Source: Oscillospiraceae bacterium (GTDB lineage Bacteria > Bacillota_A > Clostridia > Oscillospirales > Ruminococcaceae). From it: a stretch of DNA of 64,000 bases. The stretch spans positions 1 to 64,000 of the forward strand of contig JAGAJA010000057.1 of the NCBI GenBank assembly GCA_017829075.1, read 5' to 3'. A program made the translations under genes and the position numbers. Below, piece after piece: positions 41,091 to 53,278 of this stretch (position 1 is the stretch's first letter; each line of letters opens with the position of its first letter). A model generated the notes under the pieces. The model made no database searches, was not told the DNA's origin, and saw nothing but the letters and a program-made list of their open reading frames with translations.

Positions 41091-41684
41091 CTATTCACCG
41101 TGCAGCTTCGCAAAATACCGGAAATATGTCTCAATGCGCTCCATGGCTTCTTGCTCGCGTTCAGGCTCTCTGTCGCACATCTGAATAAGAAGCGATACCG
41201 GTGCCGCAAAGGACATGGAAAGCAGCTTAGGGTCGCCCTGTTTCATAATGCCGTTATCCATCATTTCCTGAAATATCCGCTGATATAGCCCTTGTACGCT
41301 GTCGATATTGTATTTTGTGGTAAGCAAGGCGATACTTTGATTGCGGAACTGCTCCATAGTAAGCATTCTGCGCACTTTTCTTATCATGGGGTCGTGAAGT
41401 GTAAACAGTATCCTTTTCAGTGAAAGAGTGACAAGCTCATTCATCGAAGCGGGTGTCTTCCCCGGATTGCTTGTTGAACCGAAATTTTCTTCATAGTAAT
41501 TCTCCGCCTTTTCGATAAGCGCATTCAGAATATCTTCCTTGCCTTTGAAGTGCTTATATAGCGACGGCCCCTTTATGCCTGCATTTTCTGCAATAAGGTC
41601 AACTCCCACACCGTCATAGCCTCTTTCCGAAAACAGTGTAAGTGCTGAATCCAGTATTCTGTCTTTTGTCGTCATTTTTTCCAT
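41091..41684 (-). CDS. TetR-family transcriptional repressor
   Basis: A 197-aa TetR regulator. The helix-turn-helix is residues about 5-50 (RILDSALTLFSERGYDGVGVDLIAENAG, split by the turn; SLYKHFKGKEDIL). The C-terminal ligand domain is divergent. AGGAG lies 8 nt before the ATG. It is probably autoregulated: GCTAACGTTCGTTTTC lies just after its -10 box, and the same site recurs at two nearby promoters. The inducer is unknown; the flavodoxin-type oxidoreductase and GyrI-like gene in the regulon suggest a response to a toxic or redox-active small molecule. Confidence 0.88.
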   Translation of the reverse strand: MEKMTTKDRILDSALTLFSERGYDGVGVDLIAENAGIKGPSLYKHFKGKEDILNALIEKAENYYEENFGSTSNPGKTPASMNELVTLSLKRILFTLHDPMIRKVRRMLTMEQFRNQSIALLTTKYNIDSVQGLYQRIFQEMMDNGIMKQGDPKLLSMSFAAPVSLLIQMCDREPEREQEAMERIETYFRYFAKLHGE

Positions 41685-41706
41685 GATATATTTCTCCTCT
41701 TATTAT

Positions 41707-41762
41707 GCTAACGTTCGTTTTCTTGCATAATATATTATACCTGAGTATAATTCTTATGTCAA
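41707..41762 (-). promoter_or_regulatory. tetR promoter and operator 1
   Basis: On the minus strand TTGACA (41757-41762), 17 bp, TATAAT (41734-41739), then the operator at 41707-41722, centred about 15 nt after the -10. The operator core is AACG-NN-CGTT. Confidence 0.85.
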
Positions 41763-41810
41763 TAGGAAATTAAAAAAAAGATAGTCGCTGTTCTATTCTG
41801 AAATTCGTCC

Positions 41811-41862
41811 TTGACAAGTGAGCAGGGGCGTGATATAATAATGACAGAAAACGCTCGTTAGC
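41811..41862 (+). promoter_or_regulatory. VOC gene promoter and operator 2
   Basis: TTGACA (41811-41816), 17 bp, TATAAT (41834-41839), then GAAAACGCTCGTTAGC (41847-41862). This is the inverse of the tetR operator with two central differences, at the same distance from the -10 box. Confidence 0.85.
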
Positions 41863-41949
41863 AATTGAGCGGCGACAGGTTTTAGGCTAAATAATACCAT
41901 TGTTTGTGCAGAATAGCTGAACAATAAATTGGTTTTTGGGGAGAATGAA

Positions 41950-42336
41950 ATGAAAAATTATACCCAAGTTTATGTAAAAAATAGTTTTGAAGCCGCAAAA
42001 ATGTACTGCGAAGCTTTTGGTGCAGAGATTACACGCGAGTTTAAAAATGAGAACAATACGGCTTATGACCACTGCGAATTGTCTGTGAATGGTGAAGGCT
42101 TTTTGGCGTTAGCCGAAGCTTCAAATCCTTGTGATATAAATTTAGTTCACAAATACAAATGGGAAACTATGACATTTAATGTGTTTGAGATGGGAACCGA
42201 GGAAGCAGTACACAATGCTTTTCGTGTTTTAAGTGATGGCGGAGTAATTATTGAACCTATTCACAAGCTTCCGTGGAGTAAATGTTGTGCGACTGTTATT
42301 GATAAATTCGGCGTGTGTTGGTGGATTTCAATTTGA
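41950..42336 (+). CDS. VOC-family (glyoxalase/PhnB-like) protein
   Basis: A 128-aa protein with a single vicinal-oxygen-chelate fold: YVKNSFEAAKMYCEAFGAE near the N-terminus (key residues Ala, Tyr, Phe), and DKFGVCWWIS at the end, as in PhnB-like proteins. The function of this subgroup is usually unknown; some members bind drugs or toxins. The start at 41950 has GGGGAG upstream. Its promoter carries the TetR operator. Codon use is A+T-rich compared with genes outside 41-45 kb. Confidence 0.75.
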   Translation: MKNYTQVYVKNSFEAAKMYCEAFGAEITREFKNENNTAYDHCELSVNGEGFLALAEASNPCDINLVHKYKWETMTFNVFEMGTEEAVHNAFRVLSDGGVIIEPIHKLPWSKCCATVIDKFGVCWWISI

Positions 42337-42344
42337 AATTTTCC

Positions 42345-42608
42345 AATTTGCAGAGTTGCCCGAAAAACGGTGTGCTTAACAACAGACGGGCGACCACATA
42401 TCACCTGAACAACGCAATAAGGCAAAAACAATTAGCTGAGTTTGGCGCAATCGTTGTAAATGAACGAGTTGTTATCGACGATAATATAATCACTTCATTT
42501 TGTCCTGAAACAGCGCCCGATGTCGCCTTTGAACTTCTCCGGAAATTAGTGGGAGATGAAGAAATGCAGAAAGTAAAACGGGCAATGGGATATAATCAGA
42601 ATTATTGA
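42345..42608 (+). pseudogene. Truncated DJ-1/PfpI-like remnant
   Basis: The reading frame contains RRATTYH, a VVIDDNIITSFCPETA segment and a C-terminal helix, which match the last third of DJ-1/PfpI-family proteins. The N-terminal two thirds, including the nucleophile Cys, is missing, and the frame runs out of the end of the VOC gene. A few possible coding scraps follow up to 42785. It is probably a deletion remnant. Confidence 0.6.
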
Positions 42609-42785
42609 TGAGAGTAATAAACAGAAAATGAAAATGGGTACTTTCGGACATTCCTTTTCATCGGTGTTCAGCGGTAGGATAAGACGCTGGAACAAACGCA
42701 GTTTGATCCACCTACTGCTGAGAAGATCGAAAGAATGATAAAAAGCAGATAAAGATAGAGTGTAAATGTGAATTATCCTCTAATT

Positions 42786-43400
42786 TCACAACTCGTTATC
42801 TTCCTTTATTTTTTCGAGCCTTACGACCCCGAATTCATCTTGGGTCGTAATATTATTTTTATATTTATATCCCATTTTTAGGTAAAAATCGACAGCAGTC
42901 AGAGATGAGCCGACCTCCGTTCGCCATGCACGGAGGAAATACTCATCTGCTTCCAATGTGTCAATAATTCTTCTGCCTATGCCTCTGCCCTGATATTCGG
43001 GTAATACAAAAACGGAAACCAGATAGCTCTCGGTTTCGCTTCCCCAGTAGCCTGTAATTCCTCCGCACCCGATGATTTTCTTACCGTCAACAGCAACATA
43101 GAAATGAGATTCAGCCGCTCTTGAAGTGATTACCTCCGGCGAATGGCTTTTTATGTTCTCCTCAATAAATTCGGGGGAATAATCCTTACTGTTGCTGACA
43201 GAGAGTGTTGTGCAGATTACATCGGAAACAGCCAATTCATCGCCTTTTCGGAAGCGTCGGACGGCGATTTTTTTATCACAATAAACAGGTATTTTGTGTT
43301 TTGACTCTGCGTGATGTTTGCGGCAGGCTTCGCAATCACCGTGACGGGGACAGCTTTTCATTTTGCAGGGACAGGATAAATTGTTTTTTGTATCTGCCAT
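42786..43400 (-). CDS. GNAT acetyltransferase with Cys/His-rich N-terminal extension
   Basis: A 204-aa protein. Residues about 10-40 hold a cluster of six Cys and several His (CPCKMKSCPRHGDCEACRKHH) that probably binds zinc. From about residue 45 on is a GNAT acetyltransferase domain with the acetyl-CoA loop VLPEYQGRGIGRRII. The substrate is unknown. AGAGG precedes the ATG. It is downstream of the oxidoreductase on the same strand (74-nt gap) and may share its transcript. Confidence 0.78.
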   Translation of the reverse strand: MADTKNNLSCPCKMKSCPRHGDCEACRKHHAESKHKIPVYCDKKIAVRRFRKGDELAVSDVICTTLSVSNSKDYSPEFIEENIKSHSPEVITSRAAESHFYVAVDGKKIIGCGGITGYWGSETESYLVSVFVLPEYQGRGIGRRIIDTLEADEYFLRAWRTEVGSSLTAVDFYLKMGYKYKNNITTQDEFGVVRLEKIKEDNEL

Positions 43401-43474
43401 ATCGAACCTCTTTTTCTCGGCGAAAATCAGGAGCTATCGTTTTAACTTACAAAAAAGCAATTAAGCTGGTAACT

Positions 43475-44173
43475 TCATTTGCTCCACGGTTTCCGCCCAT
43501 TAAGCCAGCCCTTGCTTTCCCAGTATGCTTTCTCAGAGGGTGACGCGCCCCAGTTCGCCTTTTGCATACCGCCAAAAATCCAGAAAAGAACGCGAGTTTT
43601 GATTCCAACTCTGACGGCTTTATTTTTGGATAGTTTTTTTGCCAGTATGCTCATATCATGTTTGATTTTTACTTTCTTTTTATCGGGAACCATATTCCAG
43701 TTCATTGCATTAACGCTCAGACCGTATTTTGTTACTTCCGGAACGCCCCAATTTACAAGATTATCTGCAACCAGCTTAGCCGCCTTGCCTGCTCCCGCTC
43801 CCGCGGCAGTCGAAATCACGACAGCACGTTTTATAAACATTTCTTCATGGGGCTTATGGGTCAACCAATTAGTGAAAAACAGATCGAGGAATGCTTTCAT
43901 TGGCGCACTTGGCATCATGCAATAATTAGGGGTAGTCAATATAAGAAGATCGGCTGAAATTATTGCTTCATCAATAGGTTTCTTATCTTCCCAAAAGGGG
44001 CACTTTTCTCTTCCCTCAAGGCAGGAGTAACACCCTATGCAAAAATGGTTCAAATCTCTCGGCAAAAAGAATTCCTTCACTTCCTTCTCACAGGAAAGCT
44101 CCTGCAATAGGATATTTGCCGCATTCCATGTACTGCCTTTGTGATTTTGTCCGTGTATAACAACTATTTTCAT
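43475..44173 (-). CDS. NAD(P)H-dependent flavodoxin-fold oxidoreductase
   Basis: A 232-aa protein of the NADPH-dependent FMN reductase/flavodoxin-fold class. It begins VVIHGQNHKGSTWNA (phosphate loop for FMN). A CIGCYSCLEGREKC cluster resembles iron-sulfur flavoproteins, and the TPNYCMMPSAPMKAFLD loop binds flavin. It likely reduces quinones, nitro compounds or similar small molecules. It lies 21 nt after the GyrI-like gene and should be part of the TetR-controlled transcript. The ribosome-binding site is weak. Confidence 0.8.
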   Translation of the reverse strand: MKIVVIHGQNHKGSTWNAANILLQELSCEKEVKEFFLPRDLNHFCIGCYSCLEGREKCPFWEDKKPIDEAIISADLLILTTPNYCMMPSAPMKAFLDLFFTNWLTHKPHEEMFIKRAVVISTAAGAGAGKAAKLVADNLVNWGVPEVTKYGLSVNAMNWNMVPDKKKVKIKHDMSILAKKLSKNKAVRVGIKTRVLFWIFGGMQKANWGASPSEKAYWESKGWLNGRKPWSK

Positions 44174-44194
44174 GGATATATAGTCCTATTCACT

Positions 44195-44761
44195 TTATAT
44201 AATTCCTGTGATTGTCATTGTAGATACGATTTCAGCCGTTTTCTGCTCATCGCTTCTTGTGGATCTCTTAATCGGCACCCAGATTCCGCATTCGTAATCG
44301 GGGCTTTGCATATTGCCGGCAGAATAGACCTCCAGCATTGCGTTTCCGTTGCCTTTGTATTTCTTACCCTCTTTCGGATACCACTCCTGCCAAACCTGTG
44401 TGTTCAGATCCTGAAGTGATTTCGGTAATGCGCCCTTTGCAGAGAATACCGCCCAGTCGCTTTCAGGGAAGGTGTACAGCTTCAATCCCTCAGGCACTTC
44501 ACCGCCTGCATAAAGACCTGCGATCCAATATTCAAAAGAGCCTTTCTTTTCGTCACAGATTGCATACATACCGATTTGGTTTGTAAGAATTGCTTTCTCG
44601 ATCGGGGTTTCGGGCTTCATTGTCTGCCATAGTCTGGCATACTTCCGGCTGTATTCCTTTTCCCAGAATTCGGGGCATTTTACATAGCCCTCCTCCGGGT
44701 GGATTGAAGTTGAAAATCCAATAAAAGTCATTGACGGTTTGTGTTCGTACTTTACATTCAT
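44195..44761 (-). CDS. GyrI-like small-molecule-binding domain protein
   Basis: A 188-aa protein resembling the effector-binding domain found in AraC-type regulators and in GyrI/SbmC, here without a DNA-binding domain. Features include the F.GFSTSIHP start, WY or WPKEG segments and a terminal Y.C.IWVPI motif, close to the family's conserved E and W positions. Such stand-alone proteins bind or hydrolyse cyclopropanoid toxins, or bind drugs. It is first in a two- to three-gene unit whose promoter has the TetR operator. Confidence 0.7.
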   Translation of the reverse strand: MNVKYEHKPSMTFIGFSTSIHPEEGYVKCPEFWEKEYSRKYARLWQTMKPETPIEKAILTNQIGMYAICDEKKGSFEYWIAGLYAGGEVPEGLKLYTFPESDWAVFSAKGALPKSLQDLNTQVWQEWYPKEGKKYKGNGNAMLEVYSAGNMQSPDYECGIWVPIKRSTRSDEQKTAEIVSTMTITGII

Positions 44762-44869
44762 CGTAAATTCTCCTTATATTGCCTGTTTTGATCAAGTTAC
44801 CTGACGCTTTTTAGATACAATATCTGATATTGCCAGCAAACGTCCAAAATGGATTTCACTCAGACAAGC

Positions 44870-44920
44870 TAACGTTCGTTTTCTATATTATTATAGCTTA
44901 TTGGTATTACTTTGTCAAGG
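44870..44920 (-). promoter_or_regulatory. Promoter and operator 3 of the TetR regulon
   Basis: On the minus strand TTGACA (44915-44920), 17 bp, TATAAT (44892-44897), then the 16-nt operator at 44870-44885. The operator is identical to operator 1. Confidence 0.85.
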
Positions 44921-45011
44921 GGTAATTAAAACGCAAGACCATTCAATGTATTTTTAGTGTACAAGTTAGAACAGATGTGATATAAGGCAATCCGAAAATA
45001 AATAATTCACA

Positions 45012-48944
<3,933 letters not shown>

Positions 48945-48949
48945 CACCA

Positions 48950-50140
48950 ATGACAAAGAGCATAATATCCGTATTAATGGCGGTGATAATGATGTTTACC
49001 TCAACCTCCTGCAAGAACAACGCGCCCACCGAGCATATCATCACCGCCACAGAAGCGGCAAAAAACATGGGCATGGGTCTTAACCTCGGCAATACCATGG
49101 AGGCTTACAACGCGTCTGACTGTGAAAAGATAACCTACGAGTGGATACCGGTAGTCGGTGAAAACCGCCCGGTCGATTACGAAACCTGCTGGGGCGCTGT
49201 CCCGACCACGCAGGAGGTTATAAACGGCATAAAGGCGGAGGGCTTCGACACCGTGCGTATTCCGGTTTTCTGGGGCAATATGATGGCGAATGACGGAACG
49301 TACACCATAAACTCCGAGTACATAGGACGCGTCAAGGAGATCGTTGATTATTGCTGCAACGCCGGGCTGTACACGGTGATAAACATTCACCACTTTGACG
49401 AGTTCATAATCCGCCGCAATTCCACCGAGAAATGCTCGGAGATATTCACAAATCTCTGGACGCAGATAGCGGAGTATTTCAAGGATTACCCCTACACGGT
49501 GATGTTTGAGGGCTATAACGAGTATCTCGGCGGCAATCAGTTCAACGAACAGGGCGAGCTGGTGGAACTGAGCGAGGCGGAGGGCTTCCGCATGACGAAC
49601 ACCCTAAACCAGAGCTTCGTTGACGCTGTGAGAGCCACCGGCGGCAAAAACGCCGAGCGTGTGCTGATACTTTCCGGCTACTGGACGAACATTGACAAGA
49701 CCACCTCTTCGGAGTTCGTAATGCCGACGGATACGGTGTCCGACCGGTTGATGGTTTCGGTGCATTACGTTGACAACATGATGTATTGGACAAACAGAAT
49801 AGGCGGCACAGACTGGGTAAACTACATTGACGACCAGATTGGAAAGCTGAAAAAGGCATTCACCGAGAAGAATATTCCGGTGTTTGTTGGTGAGACCTCG
49901 GTGAATTACCCGGCGGCGAATTTCGACCGGAATGCCGCATACAATACCTCCTCACAGTGCGTTGATTATGTGTTGAGAACTTTGCTGGTGAACGGCTTTG
50001 TGCCTGTTATATGGGACGTGAATGACAACTTCTACTCGCGGACGGAATACCGCATAAAGTCCGGCGCAGACAGAAAGGTGATTCGTCAAATCGCGAACGA
50101 GATACACGGTGTCACAGACGATTTGAGCAGCGTTGATTAG
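48950..50140 (+). CDS. GH5-family glycosidase, lipoprotein
   Basis: A 396-aa GH5 enzyme of the endoglucanase type. The N-terminal 21 residues form a lipoprotein signal with Cys in TSTSC. The catalytic domain shows GLNLGNTME, RIPVFWGN, the acid/base Glu in EGYNEYLG (residue 191) and the nucleophile Glu in VFVGETSV (315). It would act on beta-glucans or mannans at the cell surface. Being cotranscribed with lacZ, it suggests a galactose-bearing polymer such as galactomannan or xyloglucan, which is inference. There is no cellulose-binding module or dockerin. Confidence 0.87.
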   Translation: MTKSIISVLMAVIMMFTSTSCKNNAPTEHIITATEAAKNMGMGLNLGNTMEAYNASDCEKITYEWIPVVGENRPVDYETCWGAVPTTQEVINGIKAEGFDTVRIPVFWGNMMANDGTYTINSEYIGRVKEIVDYCCNAGLYTVINIHHFDEFIIRRNSTEKCSEIFTNLWTQIAEYFKDYPYTVMFEGYNEYLGGNQFNEQGELVELSEAEGFRMTNTLNQSFVDAVRATGGKNAERVLILSGYWTNIDKTTSSEFVMPTDTVSDRLMVSVHYVDNMMYWTNRIGGTDWVNYIDDQIGKLKKAFTEKNIPVFVGETSVNYPAANFDRNAAYNTSSQCVDYVLRTLLVNGFVPVIWDVNDNFYSRTEYRIKSGADRKVIRQIANEIHGVTDDLSSVD

Positions 50141-50295
50141 GACGCTCCGGCGCTTGAATGGGCGCTCGCACAACAATGAATATCATGCGTGGCATTAATG
50201 TTGGCAAAAATTATGAATTAGCCGCTCTCGGCGATTAGTATTTTCATTTGTCAACTATTCCACATTCTTCCGAATCAACAAGTAAAGCCAACTCT

Positions 50296-50344
50296 CAAAA
50301 AAACTCACCCGAACTGTTCTTGCAAACAGGAACAGTTCGGGTGA
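50296..50344 (-). terminator. Strong terminator after ptsI
   Basis: A 15-bp perfect stem (50305-50319 with 50330-50344), followed on the minus strand by a run of seven U. Confidence 0.92.
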
Positions 50345-50392
50345 AATTCCTTACCGGACTTAGCAGGTAATACAACAGATATCTCGTTGGTA

Positions 50393-52027
50393 TTATATGG
50401 AGAGATTACAGCGTCTGACTGCGTCCCTTACCTTTAATACGAATGAGGGCGATACAGAAAGCTCATCAATGCCCATGCGCAGGAATCTTTCAGTAAGGCT
50501 GGTATCCGCCGCAAGCTCACCGCATATGCCTATCCATGCGCCATGCTCGTGGGCGTTCTTCGCAGACATCTCGATAAGCCGTAGCACAGCCTCGTGATGC
50601 GTGTCCACAAACTGCTCGACAGCGGCGTTCTGGCGGTCGCAGGCGAGGGTGTACTGAGTAAGGTCATTTGTTCCAACGCTGAAGAAATCCACCATAGGCG
50701 CAAGCCTGTTGCTTATAATTGCCGCCGCGGGGGTTTCTATCATAATGCCAAGCTCTACATTTTCGGATATCTCAACGCCTTCAGATTTAAGTTCGTTCTT
50801 TACGTCTTCGCAGATTGAGAGTATCTTTTCAAGCTCCGGAACGCTTGTTATCATCGGGAACATTATGCCAAGATCGCCGTAAACCGAAGCGCGGTACAGC
50901 GCGCGGAGCTGCGTCCTGAATATCTCCGGTCTTGTCAGGCATATCCGGATAGCGCGATAGCCGAGGGCGGGATTTTCCTCCTTTGCTAAGTTAAAATAGC
51001 CTACCTGCTTGTCCGCACCTATATCAAGGGTGCGGATTATCACTTTCTTGCCCTCCATGCTTTCCAGCACCTTTTTGTATGCGGTGAACTGCTGCTCCTC
51101 GGTGGGGTAATCGCTGCTTTCAAGGTAAAGAAATTCGCTCCTGAAAAGCCCTATCCCGCCTGCGTCGCTGGCAAGTACATCGCCGATATTGTCAACTCCG
51201 CCGATGTTTGCGTAAATGTTGACCCGCGTTCCGTCAAGAGTGATGTTCTCCTTGCCTTTTAGCTCCTGTAACAGGCGCTTCTTTACCTCGTCCTCGGCGC
51301 GCTTTTTTTCAATGCGGGATATTGTTTCATTATCGGGATCAATGAATATATCGCCGGTGTAGCCGTCAACCGCTGCAAGATCCCCGTTTCTTACATTCTC
51401 CAGAAGCTCCCTGCCCACACCGATAACCGCGGGGATATTCATGTTCCTTGCAAGTATTGCGGTATGAGAATTTGACGACCCGAACGCAGTAACAAACGCA
51501 AGCACCTTGTTTTTATCCAGCAGCACTGTTTCGCTGGGGGAAAGATCCTCCGCGCATATGATGACCTTTTCATCGGAGGTCACGTTTTCGCTGTTATCTT
51601 CGGAGAGGCAGCTTATAATGCGGTTGGAAATATCCCTGACGTCCGCTGAGCGCGCTTGCATATATTCGTCCTCCATAGAAGCGAACATCTCCGCGAATTT
51701 ATCCGCCGTTACCGCAACGGCATATTCCGCGTTGGCGGATTGAGTTTCAATGATGCTTGAAATAGACTCGTTGTAGTCCTCGTCCTCTATCATCATCATA
51801 TGTATATCAAATATCTGCGCGTCAGCCTCTCCCACTTCTTTGAGCGCCTTGTTATAGATCTCCTGAAGCTGTTCGATTGCCTTTTTCTTTGCCGCAGATA
51901 GCCTTTCCTTTTCTGCTGCGATATCCTCAATGTGAGTTAGCCTGACAGACGCTTCTTTTTTGGTGAGAACAGAAATTCGTCCCAGCGCTATCGCGCCGTA
52001 AACGCCCTTGCCCTTGAGTGTGATCAT
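50393..52027 (-). CDS. ptsI: PTS enzyme I
   Basis: A 544-aa phosphoenolpyruvate-protein phosphotransferase. The phosphorylated His lies in NSHTAILARN (about 188); the PEP-binding region has GIGLFRSEFLY and the C-terminal signature GTNDLTQYTLACDR. It passes phosphate to HPr. The start at 52027 (GGGAGG upstream) is preferred over one six codons earlier. It closes a deoR-fruK-ptsH-ptsI run that lacks any enzyme II gene. Confidence 0.94.
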   Translation of the reverse strand: MITLKGKGVYGAIALGRISVLTKKEASVRLTHIEDIAAEKERLSAAKKKAIEQLQEIYNKALKEVGEADAQIFDIHMMMIEDEDYNESISSIIETQSANAEYAVAVTADKFAEMFASMEDEYMQARSADVRDISNRIISCLSEDNSENVTSDEKVIICAEDLSPSETVLLDKNKVLAFVTAFGSSNSHTAILARNMNIPAVIGVGRELLENVRNGDLAAVDGYTGDIFIDPDNETISRIEKKRAEDEVKKRLLQELKGKENITLDGTRVNIYANIGGVDNIGDVLASDAGGIGLFRSEFLYLESSDYPTEEQQFTAYKKVLESMEGKKVIIRTLDIGADKQVGYFNLAKEENPALGYRAIRICLTRPEIFRTQLRALYRASVYGDLGIMFPMITSVPELEKILSICEDVKNELKSEGVEISENVELGIMIETPAAAIISNRLAPMVDFFSVGTNDLTQYTLACDRQNAAVEQFVDTHHEAVLRLIEMSAKNAHEHGAWIGICGELAADTSLTERFLRMGIDELSVSPSFVLKVRDAVRRCNLSI

Positions 52028-52063
52028 AGTTAAACACCTCCCCATTCTTCCATAAGGTTAATT

Positions 52064-52333
52064 CTATTCTTCGCCGAAGCCGTCCTCAAACAGCTTTACG
52101 AACTCCTCCAGTACAGCCTGCTCATTTCCGCCAGTAACAACAAGCTCAACTTCGGCGCCTTTCTTGATGCCCGAAGCCATTATCTGCATAACTCCCTTTG
52201 CCTTGATGTCCTTGCCGTTTGATTTCATGATGATCTCGCTGTCGGGGTGCTCCTTTGCAGTCTTAGCGATAATTCCTGCGGCGCGCATATGTAAACCCTC
52301 TTTATTTACTACCGTTACTACTTTAGATACCAT
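52064..52333 (-). CDS. ptsH: HPr-like phosphocarrier protein lacking the regulatory Ser
   Basis: An 89-aa HPr. Ungapped comparison with the usual sequence gives His15 in EGLHMRAAG (the active His is kept, but the following Pro becomes Ala). The position of regulatory Ser46 is Gly (AKGVMQIM in place of KSIMGVM). It can carry phosphate from EI but should not be a substrate for HPr kinase, so it cannot serve as CcpA co-repressor. AAAGGAG precedes the ATG at 52333. It lies between fruK and ptsI. Confidence 0.9.
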   Translation of the reverse strand: MVSKVVTVVNKEGLHMRAAGIIAKTAKEHPDSEIIMKSNGKDIKAKGVMQIMASGIKKGAEVELVVTGGNEQAVLEEFVKLFEDGFGEE

Positions 52334-52377
52334 GATAGATTTCTCCTTTACTGAAATAAATGTTCCTTTGATATATG

Positions 52378-53277
52378 TCAAAGAGTTGCCAGCAGCTCCG
52401 AGATTTTTTCCTTAGTCGCCAGTCCGTCAGAGAATGCAGTAGCTCCTCCCGCCGCCGTTCCCAGCTTCAGTGCATATTCGTAATCTCCGTTAATGGAGCC
52501 AGCCGTAAAGCCCGCCACCATTGAGTCCCCGGCGCCGACAGAGTTTTTCACTGTTCCTCTGCATACGCCGCAGCGATGTTTTTTGCCGAACTCGTCGATA
52601 AGCATTGCGCCGTCCCCTGCCATAGAAATTAGCACGTTGACCGCACCCATATCCTGCAATTTCCTTGCGTATTTTTCGATCTCATCATCTGTTATAAGCT
52701 CCACACCGAACATCTCGCCAAGCTCGTGATCGTTCGGCTTTATCAGGAAAGGCTTGTATTTGAGCACATTCAAAAGCAGATCCTTTGTTGCGTCAACTAC
52801 AACCTTGATTTGTTTCCCAGAGAGCCTTTCAAGTATACGCTCATAGATATCCGAGGGGAGCGAGGACGGAATGCTTCCGGCTAGTATCAGAGTGTCCCCG
52901 TCCGAAAGCTTGTCCAGCTTCTCAAAAAGAGTCGCGATAGCCTTATCGTCAATATCCGGACCTTGCCCGTTCAGTTCGGTTTCCTCCGCCGATTTTATCT
53001 TCACGTTTATCCGGGAGTTTCCTTTTTCCAGACGTACAAAATCCGTATCTATCCCCATATCGGCAAGTCCGTTTTCGATAGCCTCTCCGGTGAAGCCCGC
53101 CGTAAATCCAAGCGCCTTTGATTTTATTCCAAGCTCCCGCAGCACGATAGACACATTTATGCCCTTGCCGCCGAAATACATCTCTTCCCTCTCGGAACGA
53201 TTTGTAGCGCCGAGCTTCATTTCGCCCGTATGCACAACATAGTCGATCGCGGGGTTGAATGTTACTGTATAAACCAT
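52378..53277 (-). CDS. fruK: 1-phosphofructokinase
   Basis: A 299-aa PfkB-family kinase. It begins TVTFNPAIDYVV, with FGGKGINVS near residue 40 and the catalytic GAGDSMVAGF near 255. It converts fructose 1-phosphate to fructose 1,6-bisphosphate. The fructose PTS enzyme II that would supply its substrate is not in the window; tagatose 6-phosphate kinase is the main alternative. Its start lies 2 nt after the (frameshifted) deoR gene stop. Confidence 0.9.
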   Translation of the reverse strand: MVYTVTFNPAIDYVVHTGEMKLGATNRSEREEMYFGGKGINVSIVLRELGIKSKALGFTAGFTGEAIENGLADMGIDTDFVRLEKGNSRINVKIKSAEETELNGQGPDIDDKAIATLFEKLDKLSDGDTLILAGSIPSSLPSDIYERILERLSGKQIKVVVDATKDLLLNVLKYKPFLIKPNDHELGEMFGVELITDDEIEKYARKLQDMGAVNVLISMAGDGAMLIDEFGKKHRCGVCRGTVKNSVGAGDSMVAGFTAGSINGDYEYALKLGTAAGGATAFSDGLATKEKISELLATL

Positions 53278-53278
53278 T

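Noticed and set aside
42610..42785. Short in-frame stretch after the DJ-1 remnant as a separate gene
   Set aside because: No start codon with a ribosome-binding site and no recognisable domain; more likely part of decayed sequence.
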